A stretch of 64,000 bases of DNA from Dyadobacter sandarakinus. Its GTDB lineage: Bacteria > Bacteroidota > Bacteroidia > Cytophagales > Spirosomataceae. Every line of letters begins with the position of its first letter. Position 1 is the first letter of the stretch. The notes under the pieces are model-generated. The model saw only the letters and a program-made list of their open reading frames with translations, made no database searches and was not told where the DNA came from. A program made the translations under genes and the position numbers. The stretch covers positions 4,094,001-4,158,000 of the forward strand of contig NZ_CP056775.1 in the NCBI RefSeq assembly GCF_016894445.1, in the 5' to 3' direction. This document shows positions 56,201 to 64,000 of this stretch, in pieces.

Positions 56201-56495
56201 CTCCGAATGATTGCTCCCATTGAAGCGCGCCTGTTGCAGAAACCTTGGTCAGGCGGAAATCCAGATACCCCAGATCCCCCGGCAACTTACTCGTATTTTC
56301 TCCTGCCACCACGTATCCACCATCCGCAGTATTCATGATGGAGGTGAATTTGTCATCCCCCGGTTTGGAATACAATCGACTCCATTCAATGCCCGGCTGG
56401 GCGTGGAGCGTACCCGCACAGAGCAAGCAGGCGGTCAGTAATGATTTTTTAATATTCAGGGCTAATCTTCCCGGAAATTGTAATTGTTGATGCAT
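53280..56495 (-). CDS. T9SS cargo: propeller-BACON-Ig-malectin-DNRLRE protein (array copy 1)
   Basis: 1071 residues; third of three head-to-tail genes in transcription order. Signal peptide (LNIKKSLLTACLLCAGTLHA-Q), then a seven-bladed propeller with DGGYVVAG/DGGYLLAG strands and loops like NKSRDKSENDRALSPDNAGDFW (residues 35-450). Domains after it: BACON-like (SSPWLSATVTGNNVVVAANA), Ig-like (FSLTDAPAGAQMDTSGRFIW), malectin (RINAGGGDYTTADGRFFQADKYYSG), DNRLRE (DDAYVRGGSYADQNFG) and a type A sorting domain (STIFPNPVQKQLSVKISPQ). It is the most divergent of the three, yet shares a 35-nt identical tract (53461-53495) with both. Probably a surface or secreted carbohydrate binder (inference). Confidence 0.9.
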   Translation of the reverse strand: MHQQLQFPGRLALNIKKSLLTACLLCAGTLHAQPGIEWSRLYSKPGDDKFTSIMNTADGGYVVAGENTSKLPGDLGYLDFRLTKVSATGALQWEQSFGGNKHDQDTRVALAPDGGYLLAGTSRSNKSRDKSENDRALSPDNAGDFWIIKLSKDGTKQWEKTIGGDNQDLLKAVSPTPDGGYLLAGSTLSGTSGEKKTASKGSYDFWLVKIDGNGNVQWDKSFGGTGDDQLSAMKLTSDGVIIGGTSDSPLGADKTRQAFGKNDFWLVKVTFNGDKIWDKTIGGNDTDVLTDLEITSDGGFIICGNSRSGISGNKSKKSLGLDDYWVVKTDALGNVQWDNALGGTSYDYASSVIPLPEGGYAVSGYSYSRLNGNKTAPLKGLYCVWLIRLDASGTMVWNQTYGASDYPDFAVPADITLAADGSLLLAGLAKVESGTADIPMPSAGRDAWLLKLQTEGNTRQLQLSDSIVNFYASPSSLAPTRTLTVSGSVDPYVITPPSSPWLSATVTGNNVVVAANAAGLAGGSYSANVTVGAAGYASATVSVKLVVRIAPVIASIRTITVPVNQAAMFTARAAVSEGERAIFSLTDAPAGAQMDTSGRFIWTPSTPGTYIFRVKASTSRTPVLTSEREVKIVALAGNPDDVIRINAGGGDYTTADGRFFQADKYYSGIDEISDREVPDIAYTADDELYRVARCSRQFDYTIPVKRPGIYKIVMHFAETYWGVAERREGRGSRQFYVSMERQQKQHLYDIFTLAGGALKATQATLEVAVTDGFLNLYFNASDDKARLSALEIIFVKPLQVVTLQPTDDAYVRGGSYADQNFGRESTLDVKGGSRNDLNRESYMKFSLAGISQVTKAYLRIYGYKHEAGLPLQFRVFALENDDWSENTITWNDVPAGSMKEIDRRVITETASYFEFDVTEYAKSWVAGDKMITFVLQDSDNRKLRMVFNSKENGSNPPELIISTTDPVLNTIRLAANPGFEKPVSEVTSSTIFPNPVQKQLSVKISPQHHDNISLSLINAAGLTFSLKTTEVLRCGATAEVDISNLSLSKGIYLLKIQSDHASEVLKVLISD

Positions 56496-56525
56496 CTGAT
56501 TTACACATTATATTTTTTAAAATTT

Positions 56526-56557
56526 GAAAAAAGCGGCCCGGAACCACGCCCGGGCTG
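56526..56557 (-). terminator. Terminator after array copy 2
   Basis: GCCCGG (56536-56541) / CCGGGC (56550-56555) with flanking pairs; on the minus strand it is followed by a T run (complement of 56527-56532). The sequence is nearly the same as at 59841-59870. Confidence 0.8.
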
Positions 56558-56571
56558 GTACGCTGTAAATC

Positions 56572-59500
56572 TTACTCCGCCACCAGCACTTTCAGCACCT
56601 CGGATGTATTATCGGAATGCACTTTGAGCAGGTAAATACCTTTGTGCAATGCCAGATTCGAAATGTCCGCCTCAGCTGTGGCCCCGCCACGCGGGGCTTC
56701 TTTGGTTTTTAGGAGAAATGTGCGTCCGGCTGCATTGATCAGGCTGAGCGAAATGTTGTCGTGGTGCTGCGGGCTGATTTTTACGGAAAGCTGCTTCTGG
56801 ACGGGGTTGGGGAAAATGGTTGAGCTGACAGCTTCGTTTTCCGGCGTTTCAAAAGTCGCCGCTGCGGCTATGCGGGCTATGCCGGGCAAAGGATCCGTCG
56901 TGGTAATGATCAGCTGGGGAGGGTTGAGAGGATGCTCCTTGCTGTTGAAGATCACCCGCTTCTTTCCTTTGTTATTGTCGCGAAGTACCAGCGTAATGAC
57001 TTTATCCCCGGCTGCCCATAGCTTTGCATATTTGCTCACGTCCACCCCGTAATACCCAGGCGTGCTATTTACCCCGAAAACGGCGATCTCCTCCATGGTA
57101 CCTTGTGGTACCGTGTTCCAGGTAAGCGTATTTTCGATCCAGTTATCATTGTCGAGCATGTGGATGTCAATATTTGTAGATGCCCCCAGCTCCGGCTCAT
57201 GATTATAGCCGTAGATGCGCAACCGGGCTTTAGTAATTCCGGTGATTCCTGCCAGGGAGAATTTAAGATAAGTGGCGCGGTTCAGGTCTTCGCGGCTTCC
57301 TCCTTTTACATCCAGCCCCGCTTCAGTGCCGAAGTTCTGGTCGGCATAGTTGCCGCCCCGCACATAGGCATCTTCCTCGGGTAGCAATGCCGCTACCTGT
57401 GTATTCTCAACACCCAATACCTCGATGGCTGAGAGCCTGGCTTTATCAGCGGATGCATTAAAATTCAGGTTAAGAAAACCGTCGGTTACAGCCACCTCAA
57501 TGGTTTGCTGCACCATTTGGAAGGCGCCTCCGCCCGCAGTAAATATGTCAAAGCCCGAAAGCCAGGTTGTACCCTCCGCCGAGACATTGAAAACCCTGCT
57601 TCCCGGACCGGGCTGTCCTTTGACGGATGTACCCCAATAGGTCTCCGCAAAATGCAGTACCACTTTATAAACCCCTGGCTTCACCGGAATGGCATACTGG
57701 AACTGGGGCGAGCAGCGGGCGGTGCGGTACAGATCGTCGTCAATCGTATTGGCAATGTCTCCCTCTTTGCCATCACTGGTGCCGCCTTCACCGGAATAAT
57801 ATTTATCCGCCTGAAAAAACCGTCCGTCAGCTGTCGTGTAATCTCCGCCGCCCGCATTAATACGTATTACATCTTCCGGATCAGCTTGCAGGACTTTAAT
57901 CTGTATGCTCTGCTCATTTTCAAATACAGGGGCTACACTGGTGCGGGCAATAATTTTAAATTTGAAAAAACCGGCTTGCTGGGGTGTCCAGCTGAAATTG
58001 CCCAAAGAATCCATAATGGCGCCAGCCGGTGCTCCGACTAATGATATGATCGCCCGCTCACCGGGGTTCGGCCTGACAATTGCCTTGAACCTGGCCGTTT
58101 GATTGACATTGACCGTAATGGGAGCAATGGGTGCGATAGAAGGCGCTCGACGTTGTGTAATCCGGACCGGAACGATCAGGCGGGCATATCCCGGAGCACT
58201 AATCCCAATGGTGGTCGAAGAAGCTGATCCATCCATATATATGATTGTCCCATTTGCGGTAAATTTAACATTGCTTCCGGAAACTGAGACTTTCAGCCAG
58301 TTTTTGTCAGACTGTTTGATTTTAAATGTTGGAAGTAGACCGCCGGTTGCTGTTAACTGAAGTGTCTTTGTCGGTCTGAAAGCATTGGTAGGATCTCCAA
58401 CGAAATTGACCTCACTTTCCGACAGAAGCAGTTTTTTATCATTATCCTCTGCCAGCAGCTTGATGAGCCAGCTGTCTATTCCATCGGTGGTTTCTGCCAT
58501 ATCCACAGTCGCAGTCCTGTTCACTGCCTCAGCGGCGATCAAAAACCCACCATCTGCCGTGCTGATAAAATCACCCGTCTTTGTATAGTTCTGCTTCCCG
58601 TCGGATCCAATTGTTTTTTCCCAGGTTTTTTTACCCGCATCATCCAGCCGCACGATCCAGATGTTTCCACTTCCTTTCAAAGGTGCCGACTTATCGCCTG
58701 AAGTACCCGAGGTAGAGTAGCCGCTCAGCACGTACCCGCCTTTCGAATGCTGAATAATTTTTGCAGGCACGTCATAGCCGGAACCACCGATTGTTTTATC
58801 CCACTGAACATTGCCCGAACCATCCGTTTTGACAACCCAGTAATCTTCCCCGCCACGGTTATTTTCGCTCTTGTTCCCTCCGATACCCGAAGTTGAGTTT
58901 CCGCTTAAAACATACCCGCCATCGGAAGTTACAGCCAGGTCGGTCAAGCTTTCAGCAGACAAGCCGCCTATGGTTTTATCCCAGAGTTTGGTCCCGTCGG
59001 CGGCAAGCTTCACGAGCCAGTAGTCCGTTGCGCCTATTGCATTCTGGCTTTTATCTCCACTGACAGCTGAGTTGGAAGTTCCGCCTAATATAATGCCGTC
59101 CGCAGTCGGCTTCATGGCATACAGACTATCCTGCCCGCTTCCGCCATAACTTTTATCCCACAAAACCTTCCCGGCCGCATCGATCCTGACAAGCCAGAAA
59201 TCAGAACCTCCTTTTGAGGCAGTACTTTTTTCGCCGCTGATCCCCGATGAAGAAGATCCGCCCAGGAGAAAGCCGCCGTCACTGGTAGCAGCTACGGCTT
59301 TCAGAAGTTCACGGTTGCTGCCGCCGATCGTTTTATCCCATTGCTTGGTCCCATCTGCGGCCAATTTGATCACCCAGAAATCGCCCCGGCTGTCCACTGA
59401 CACGGCCCGGTCGTTTTCAGACTTATCACCGCTTTTGTTCGACTGGGAGGTTCCGGCCATGAGAAAGCCGCCGTCGGATATGGGTAAGACTTTGGGGTTT

Positions 59501-59811
59501 TCGTCCGGACTAATGCCTCTGAAAAACTTTTCCCATTGAAGGATACCCTGGGCAGAAATCTTGATTACCCGGAAATCGTTGTTTAAGTCATATCCATTAG
59601 TGCTACCTAAGCTATTACCTGCTGCTATGTAGCCGCCGTCGGACGTTGCAACAACGGACGTCAGCCTGTTGGCCGGTCCCGTTCCATACCCACCTCCCCA
59701 CTCTATGCCCGGCTGGGCGTAGCTGGCAACAGAAAGAAAAAGACAACCTACCAGTGCTATTCCGGGTAGTTTAGAAATGAATTGTGAAAGGCATCGTAGT
59801 TGTAAAATCAT
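56572..59811 (-). CDS. T9SS cargo: propeller-BACON-Ig-malectin-DNRLRE protein (array copy 2)
   Basis: 1079 residues. The signal peptide (LPGIALVGCLFLSVASYA-Q) precedes seven blades. Blade 1 (QPGIEWGGGYGTGPANRLTS...) differs clearly from copy 3, while blades 2-7 (SQSNKSGDKSENDRAVSVDS onward) are almost the same. Then come a BACON-like region, Ig-like (FKAIVRPNPGERAIISLVGAP), malectin, DNRLRE and the sorting tail SSTIFPNPVQKQLSVKIS...LLKVHSDNTSEVLKVLVAE. A 53-nt tract in the malectin segment (57677-57729) is identical to copy 3. It ends in a hairpin terminator 76 bp before copy 1, so each copy may be its own transcript. Confidence 0.9.
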   Translation of the reverse strand: MILQLRCLSQFISKLPGIALVGCLFLSVASYAQPGIEWGGGYGTGPANRLTSVVATSDGGYIAAGNSLGSTNGYDLNNDFRVIKISAQGILQWEKFFRGISPDENPKVLPISDGGFLMAGTSQSNKSGDKSENDRAVSVDSRGDFWVIKLAADGTKQWDKTIGGSNRELLKAVAATSDGGFLLGGSSSSGISGEKSTASKGGSDFWLVRIDAAGKVLWDKSYGGSGQDSLYAMKPTADGIILGGTSNSAVSGDKSQNAIGATDYWLVKLAADGTKLWDKTIGGLSAESLTDLAVTSDGGYVLSGNSTSGIGGNKSENNRGGEDYWVVKTDGSGNVQWDKTIGGSGYDVPAKIIQHSKGGYVLSGYSTSGTSGDKSAPLKGSGNIWIVRLDDAGKKTWEKTIGSDGKQNYTKTGDFISTADGGFLIAAEAVNRTATVDMAETTDGIDSWLIKLLAEDNDKKLLLSESEVNFVGDPTNAFRPTKTLQLTATGGLLPTFKIKQSDKNWLKVSVSGSNVKFTANGTIIYMDGSASSTTIGISAPGYARLIVPVRITQRRAPSIAPIAPITVNVNQTARFKAIVRPNPGERAIISLVGAPAGAIMDSLGNFSWTPQQAGFFKFKIIARTSVAPVFENEQSIQIKVLQADPEDVIRINAGGGDYTTADGRFFQADKYYSGEGGTSDGKEGDIANTIDDDLYRTARCSPQFQYAIPVKPGVYKVVLHFAETYWGTSVKGQPGPGSRVFNVSAEGTTWLSGFDIFTAGGGAFQMVQQTIEVAVTDGFLNLNFNASADKARLSAIEVLGVENTQVAALLPEEDAYVRGGNYADQNFGTEAGLDVKGGSREDLNRATYLKFSLAGITGITKARLRIYGYNHEPELGASTNIDIHMLDNDNWIENTLTWNTVPQGTMEEIAVFGVNSTPGYYGVDVSKYAKLWAAGDKVITLVLRDNNKGKKRVIFNSKEHPLNPPQLIITTTDPLPGIARIAAAATFETPENEAVSSTIFPNPVQKQLSVKISPQHHDNISLSLINAAGRTFLLKTKEAPRGGATAEADISNLALHKGIYLLKVHSDNTSEVLKVLVAE

Positions 59812-59840
59812 TTGTTTGACCGGGATAAATATTAAGAATT

Positions 59841-59870
59841 AAAATACGGCCCGGAACCACGCCCGGGCCG
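59841..59870 (-). terminator. Terminator after array copy 3
   Basis: CGGCCCGG (59847-59854) / CCGGGCCG (59863-59870), 8-bp perfect stem; the minus-strand transcript continues with TATTTT. Confidence 0.85.
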
Positions 59871-59884
59871 GTATGCTGTAAATC

Positions 59885-62800
59885 TTACTCCGCCACCAGC
59901 ACTTTCAGCACTTCCGAAGCATTGTCCGAATGTACTTTAAGCAGGTAAATGCCTTTTGCCAGCGACAGGTTTGAAATATCCGCCTCAGCTGTGGCTCCGC
60001 CTCTTGGGGCTTCTTTGGTTTTTAATGGATAGATGCGGCCAGATGCATTGATCAGGCTGAGTGAAATGTTGTCGTGGTGCTGCGGGCTGATTTTTACGGA
60101 GATTTGTTTCTGGACGGGGTTGGGGAAAATGGTTGAGCTGGCAGCTTCTATTTCTGACGTTTCAAAAGCCGGCGCTGCGGCTATGCGGGCTATGCCGGGC
60201 AAAGGATCCGTTGTGGTGATGATGAGCTGGGGTGGGTTGAGAGGATGCTCTTTGCTGTTGAAGATCACCCGTTTCTTTCCCTTATTATTGTCGCGAAGGA
60301 CGAGGGTAATCACCTTATCGCCGGCTGCCCATGATTTGGCATACTTGGTCACATCGAGTTCGTAATATCTGGCAGTACTGTATGCCCCGAAAATAGCAAT
60401 CTCCTTCATCATACCCTGCGGTGCTGTATTCCAGGTGAGCGTATTTTCATTCCAATCATCATTATCAAGCGTGTGAATATCGACAGTCACCACAGACCCC
60501 AGCTCCGGTTCATGATTGTAGCCATAGATCCGCAGCCGGGCTTTGGTCAGTGAATTGATGCCCGCTAGGGAAAATTTGAGATAAGTTGCGCGGTTCAGGT
60601 CTTCGCGGCTTCCTCCCTTTACATCCAGCCCGGCTTCGCTGCCGAAATTCTGATCGGCATAGCTGCCACCGCGGACATACGCATCCTCCTCGGGCAGCAA
60701 GGCAACTACCTGAGTACTTTCAACCCCCAATACCTCAATGGCTGAAAGCCGGGCCTTGTCAGCTGATGCCGTGAAATCCAGATTGAGAAAACCATCCGTC
60801 ACCGCAATCTCAGTGGTTTGCTGCACCATCTGGAAAGCACCTCCGCCCACAGCGAAAATGTCAAAGCCTGAGAGCCAGGTAGTGCCTTCGGCAGAAGCGC
60901 TGAAGACCCTGCTTCCTGCACCCGGCTGTCCTTTGGCAGATGTGCCCCAGTAGGTCTCCGCAAAATGCAGCGTAACTTTATAAACCCCCGGCTTCACCGG
61001 AATGGCATACTGGAACTGGGGCGAGCAGCGGGCGGTGCGGTATAGATCATCGTCAATCGTATTTGTAATGTCCCCCTCCTTGCCATCACTGGTGCCGGCT
61101 ATACCTGAGTAATATTTGTCAGCTTGAAAAAGACGTCCGTCTGCTGTCGTATAGTCGCCGCCACCTGCATTGATGCGGACGATATCTTCCGGATCAGCTT
61201 GAAGAACTTTGATCTCTACGCTCTGTTCGGACTCAAATACGGGAGCTGCACTGGTGCGGGATTTAACCTTAAACTTATACAAACCGGCCCGCTGAGGAGT
61301 CCAGCTGAAATTGCCCAGTGTATCCATGATGGCACCATCCGGAGCTCCAATCAATGAGAACAAAACCCACTCGCCGGGATTAGCCCGGGCAATGGCTTTA
61401 AACCTGGCGGTTTGATTGGCAATGACCGTAATCGGAGCAATCGGAGAAATGTAGGGTGCGCGGCGCTCAGAGATCCGGACAATGACAGAAACGCTGGCAT
61501 ACCCGGGGGCTGTAATCGTGATCGTGGTGGAAGACGTTGCGCCGGGATTCAGGATCCGCGAATTTCCGGAAAACTTGATGTTGGCGCCGGAAGCAGAAAC
61601 GTTCAGCCAATTTTTGTCTGACCGCTGTAATGTAAACGGAGGAAGCGTTCCGTCGCTGGCTGTAAGTGTAATAACCTGTACCGGATTGTATTGATTAGTC
61701 GGTTCTCCTAGTAATTTGACCTCACTGGCTGAGAGAAGCAGCTTTTTATCATTATCCTCTGCCAGCAGCTTGATTATCCAGCTTTCTATGTCGTCGGTAA
61801 TTTCAGGCATATCCGCAGTCCGGTTCCTGTTTTTTGCTTCCGCAGCGATCAAAAACCCACCGTCAGGTGTGACGATCAGGTCGCCGGTTTTTGTGAAATT
61901 ATCCTTACCGGCAGACCCGATTGTTTTTTCCCAGACCTTTTTACCACCGCCGTCCAGCCTCACCATCCAGATACACCCAATGCCCTTCAAAGGCTCCGAC
62001 TTGTCGCCCGAAGTACCCGAGGTGGAGTAGCCGCTCAGCACGTACCCGCCTTTTGGATGCTGAATGATTTTAGCGGGCACGTCGTAACTGGTACCACCAA
62101 TTGTTTTATCCCACTGAACATTGCCCGAACCATCCGTTTTGACGACCCAGTAATCTTCTGCACCGCGGCCGTTTTCACTTTTATTTCCTCCAATATTCGA
62201 AGTAGAACTTCCGCTCAAAACATAACCGCCATCGGATGTGAGAGCCAGGTCTGTCAAACTTTCAGCAGACAAGCCGCCTATGGTTTTGTCCCAAAGTTTG
62301 GTTCCGTCGGTGGAAAGCTTTACGAGCCAGTAGTCCGTCGCACCCACGGCATTCTGACTTTTATCCCCACTCAAAACAGAATTGGAAGTCCCGCCCACGA
62401 TAATGCCGTCAGCAGTTGGTTTCATGGCATACAGGCTATCCTGACCGCTTCCGCCGAAACTTTTATCCCACAAAACCTTCCCGGCCGCATCCATTTTGAC
62501 AAGCCAGAAATCAGAATCTCCTTTTGAGGCAGTACTTTTTTCAGCGCTGATACCCGATGAAGAAGACCCGCCCAGCAGAAATCCACCATCATTGGTAGCA
62601 GCTACGGCTTTCAGGAGTTCACGGTTGCTGCCGCCGATCGTTTTATCCCATTGCTTCGTCCCGTCTGGCGCCAGTTTGATCACCCAGAAATCGCCCCGGC
62701 TGTCCACCGACACGGCCCTGTCGTTTTCAGACTTATCGCCGCTTTTATTGGATTGGGAGGTTCCGGCGAGCAGGTAGCCACCATCCTGGGTGAGTATAAT

Positions 62801-63121
62801 CCTGGGATTTTCATCCATACGATCGGCTCTGAAAAACTTTTCCCATTGTACAGCACCCTGGGCAGAGATCTTGACGACCCGGAAGTCTTTCGATGAAAAT
62901 GCCTGACCCATGTATCCATTTGCATCACCCGCTGCCACATATCCGCCATCTGCTGTGGCTACTACGGAGGTGAATTTGTTAGTCAGCGGATACGCATACG
63001 CTTTCCCCCATTCAATGGCGGGTTGTGCATAGCTGGCAGCAGAAATAAACAGGCAAAACATCAGCAGTAGCTGCCGGAAATCAATATAAAAATGTAACGT
63101 ACCTCGTATTTGTGATGCCAT
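59885..63121 (-). CDS. T9SS cargo: propeller-BACON-Ig-malectin-DNRLRE protein (array copy 3)
   Basis: 1078 residues; first of the array in transcription order. Signal peptide (LLLMFCLFISAASYA-Q), seven propeller blades (~35-440), BACON-like (~455-550, TLQRSDKNWLNVSASGANI), Ig-like (~553-640), malectin (~648-810, RINAGGGDYTTADGRLFQAD), DNRLRE (~815-985, EDAYVRGGSYADQNFGSEAG), sorting domain (~1003-1078). Each blade ends QWDKTIGG-like and has a recurring G-D-K-S loop. Its nearest relative is copy 2. Upstream lies the remnant of a fourth copy. Secretion by T9SS is firmly predicted; sugar binding is inferred from malectin. Confidence 0.9.
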   Translation of the reverse strand: MASQIRGTLHFYIDFRQLLLMFCLFISAASYAQPAIEWGKAYAYPLTNKFTSVVATADGGYVAAGDANGYMGQAFSSKDFRVVKISAQGAVQWEKFFRADRMDENPRIILTQDGGYLLAGTSQSNKSGDKSENDRAVSVDSRGDFWVIKLAPDGTKQWDKTIGGSNRELLKAVAATNDGGFLLGGSSSSGISAEKSTASKGDSDFWLVKMDAAGKVLWDKSFGGSGQDSLYAMKPTADGIIVGGTSNSVLSGDKSQNAVGATDYWLVKLSTDGTKLWDKTIGGLSAESLTDLALTSDGGYVLSGSSTSNIGGNKSENGRGAEDYWVVKTDGSGNVQWDKTIGGTSYDVPAKIIQHPKGGYVLSGYSTSGTSGDKSEPLKGIGCIWMVRLDGGGKKVWEKTIGSAGKDNFTKTGDLIVTPDGGFLIAAEAKNRNRTADMPEITDDIESWIIKLLAEDNDKKLLLSASEVKLLGEPTNQYNPVQVITLTASDGTLPPFTLQRSDKNWLNVSASGANIKFSGNSRILNPGATSSTTITITAPGYASVSVIVRISERRAPYISPIAPITVIANQTARFKAIARANPGEWVLFSLIGAPDGAIMDTLGNFSWTPQRAGLYKFKVKSRTSAAPVFESEQSVEIKVLQADPEDIVRINAGGGDYTTADGRLFQADKYYSGIAGTSDGKEGDITNTIDDDLYRTARCSPQFQYAIPVKPGVYKVTLHFAETYWGTSAKGQPGAGSRVFSASAEGTTWLSGFDIFAVGGGAFQMVQQTTEIAVTDGFLNLDFTASADKARLSAIEVLGVESTQVVALLPEEDAYVRGGSYADQNFGSEAGLDVKGGSREDLNRATYLKFSLAGINSLTKARLRIYGYNHEPELGSVVTVDIHTLDNDDWNENTLTWNTAPQGMMKEIAIFGAYSTARYYELDVTKYAKSWAAGDKVITLVLRDNNKGKKRVIFNSKEHPLNPPQLIITTTDPLPGIARIAAAPAFETSEIEAASSTIFPNPVQKQISVKISPQHHDNISLSLINASGRIYPLKTKEAPRGGATAEADISNLSLAKGIYLLKVHSDNASEVLKVLVAE

Positions 63122-63155
63122 ATGTTTGATCAGGATAAATGTTAGAAATTAAAAC

Positions 63156-63169
63156 CCGGCCTGGGCCGG
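63156..63169 (-). terminator. Residual terminator of the lost fourth copy
   Basis: CCGGCC-TG-GGCCGG, a short GC hairpin followed on the minus strand by GTTTTAATTTC. It occupies the same position relative to the remnant stop as the terminators after copies 2 and 3. Confidence 0.6.
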
Positions 63170-63182
63170 TATGTTATGATTT

Positions 63183-63237
63183 TTACTCCGCTACCAGCAC
63201 TTTCAGCATCTCCGAGGTATGGTCCGAATGCACTTTA
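63183..63237 (-). pseudogene. 3' remnant of a fourth array copy
   Basis: Read on the minus strand it encodes KVHSDHTSEMLKVLVAE followed by a TAA stop, matching the last 17 residues of copies 2 and 3 (KVHSDNASEVLKVLVAE). Homology stops at about 63237 and unrelated sequence follows, so the rest of the gene was deleted. Confidence 0.85.
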
Positions 63238-63365
63238 CCTTCCCGCTATGTACGATTAGACCTGTAAGCCCCCGCAATACTGCCGTTTGACAAACATTTT
63301 TTTATATTCAGGAATAAAGGCACTGGAAGCATGGTTCCGGCGAATTATAATGACCTGAAATACAG

Positions 63366-63731
63366 ATGACAAAACCCACTGATGATGATCGCGTGCGGGT
63401 GCTGCCTGCTGCGGACATGCTGAAAATAATCCTGAAAAATACCTTTTTTGAAGACGGCCTGCTGGATGAGCCGGGCCGCATTGCATTTGGCTGGGAAGAA
63501 ACTGCGGGTGTACCCGTATTGCATTTCGGGTTTACCAATCCGGGGTATGACCTGGCATTGCCATTGTGGAAAGAAGCATTGAAAAAAAGTGAGGCAGGCT
63601 GGCTCACCCGGCCCGAAATTACCATCCAGTTGCAGCTCAGTGAAACGGTCATTACAGACCGTATTGCAAGAAGAAACTTTACACTGAACCCCCATGAAAG
63701 CGAAAAGCTGCGGGCTGCGCTCCTTCGCTGA
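63366..63731 (+). CDS. Small protein, function unknown
   Basis: 121 residues, no signal peptide or TM helix, alpha/beta composition (AADMLKIILKNTFFEDGLLDEPGRIAFGWEETAGVPVLHFGF and a basic-acidic C-terminal helix). I recognise no family. Codon use resembles its neighbours and the frame is well isolated, so it is probably real. It starts 129 bp past the remnant copy on the opposite strand. Confidence 0.55.
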   Translation: MTKPTDDDRVRVLPAADMLKIILKNTFFEDGLLDEPGRIAFGWEETAGVPVLHFGFTNPGYDLALPLWKEALKKSEAGWLTRPEITIQLQLSETVITDRIARRNFTLNPHESEKLRAALLR

Positions 63732-63755
63732 GGTTCATTTGTTTTACAGATACAC

Positions 63756-63791
63756 AAAAACAAAGACACCCGGTAAAACCAGGTGCCTTTG
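63756..63791 (-). terminator. Terminator of the gene at the right edge
   Basis: CAAAGACACCCGGT / ACCAGGTGCCTTTG (63761-63791, two mismatches) around AAA. Read on the minus strand it is followed by TTTTTGTG, so it ends the partial gene at 63865. Confidence 0.7.
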
Positions 63792-63864
63792 CGCATTCAT
63801 AACCAAACCCGGGCATTGCTGCCCTGGATTCTCAAACTCCCATTTACCCTTTTTATGAGGCTCT

Positions 63865-64000
63865 TTATAGCGGTGTTACAAGGTGGCCGGAGAAGTAGGT
63901 ATTATAAGGTTCAGTATGTAGATAGATATAGTCTCCATTTAAATTGGTGACGACGACGAATATTCTTTCTCCCTGGTTCAGTTTCACATCTACAGACAGA
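63865..64000 (-). CDS. C-terminal end of an unknown protein, 5' end beyond window
   Basis: The frame reads in from the window edge and stops at 63865. The last residues include NQGERIFVVVTNLNGDY and end FSGHLVTPL, alternating beta pattern. Too short for a family. The downstream terminator on the same strand supports a real gene end. Confidence 0.5.
   Translation of the reverse strand, partial: LSVDVKLNQGERIFVVVTNLNGDYIYLHTEPYNTYFSGHLVTPL

Noticed and set aside
53280..63121. CRISPR-like or transposon origin of the repeated array
   Set aside because: The repeats are whole coding genes with domains and terminators; no short spaced repeats, terminal inverted repeats or transposase were found.

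Overview
The window reads as chromosomal DNA of a gliding-type Bacteroidota, most likely a Dyadobacter-like member of the Cytophagales (genus is inference). Evidence: several proteins end in type IX secretion (T9SS) type A sorting domains; there is a gingipain-like (C25) PorU2-type protease, PorT-family barrels and FtsX/MacB permeases with their own PadR regulator; and several promoters fit the Bacteroidota consensus TTTG-N19/20-TAnnTTTG.

Layout. 1-5.3 kb: the 5' two-thirds of a C25 protease gene, then asnS-folA, coupled by a TTGA overlap. 5.3-7.6 kb: a PAP2-like membrane protein, tRNA-Arg(ACG), a broken tandem copy of that tRNA carrying two GC-rich hairpin inserts, a two-gene HEPN operon and an XRE regulator. 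7.7-12.7 kb: an outer-membrane barrel, a GAF protein, and a PadR-permease pair. 12.7-14.9 kb: a 5'-truncated T9SS propeller gene, then aldo/keto reductase-AraC and an alpha/beta hydrolase lipoprotein. 17.7-19.6 kb: a Crp/Fnr regulator divergent from a PRISE-like reductase, with two perfect TTGAT-N4-ATCAA boxes between them. 19.7-26.2 kb: a secreted leucine-rich protein, a DUF2383 stress protein, TetR, a PorT barrel and DUF2141 sharing a twin-operator intergenic region, a rifamycin ADP-ribosyltransferase (arr) and an SDR. 26.4-38.6 kb: an FtsX-like permease, a lipoprotein, an HD hydrolase, an S41 protease, an Rrf2(NsrR-like)/hmp nitric-oxide module, methionine aminopeptidase, SDR, AraC and a B12-binding radical SAM protein. 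38.8-42.8 kb: an ECF sigma / anti-sigma-like / DUF4097-like / barrel operon and a pentapeptide-repeat protein. 42.9-53.2 kb: a first large propeller-malectin-DNRLRE cargo protein, MFS transporter, single-domain response regulator, beta-helix lipoprotein, DUF2809 and a PAS histidine kinase.

53.3-63.2 kb is the most unusual region. It holds three head-to-tail paralogous genes (about 1070-1080 codons each) for T9SS cargo proteins built from a seven-bladed propeller, BACON-like, Ig-like, malectin and DNRLRE domains plus a sorting tail. A 55-bp 3' remnant of a fourth copy follows. The copies share long identical DNA tracts and hairpin terminators. With the copy at 43-46 kb and the truncated relative at 12.7 kb, this is an expanding and decaying family of predicted surface proteins, probably carbohydrate-binding. 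The window ends with a small unknown protein and the 3' end of another gene.

No CRISPR array, insertion sequence or prophage was recognised.
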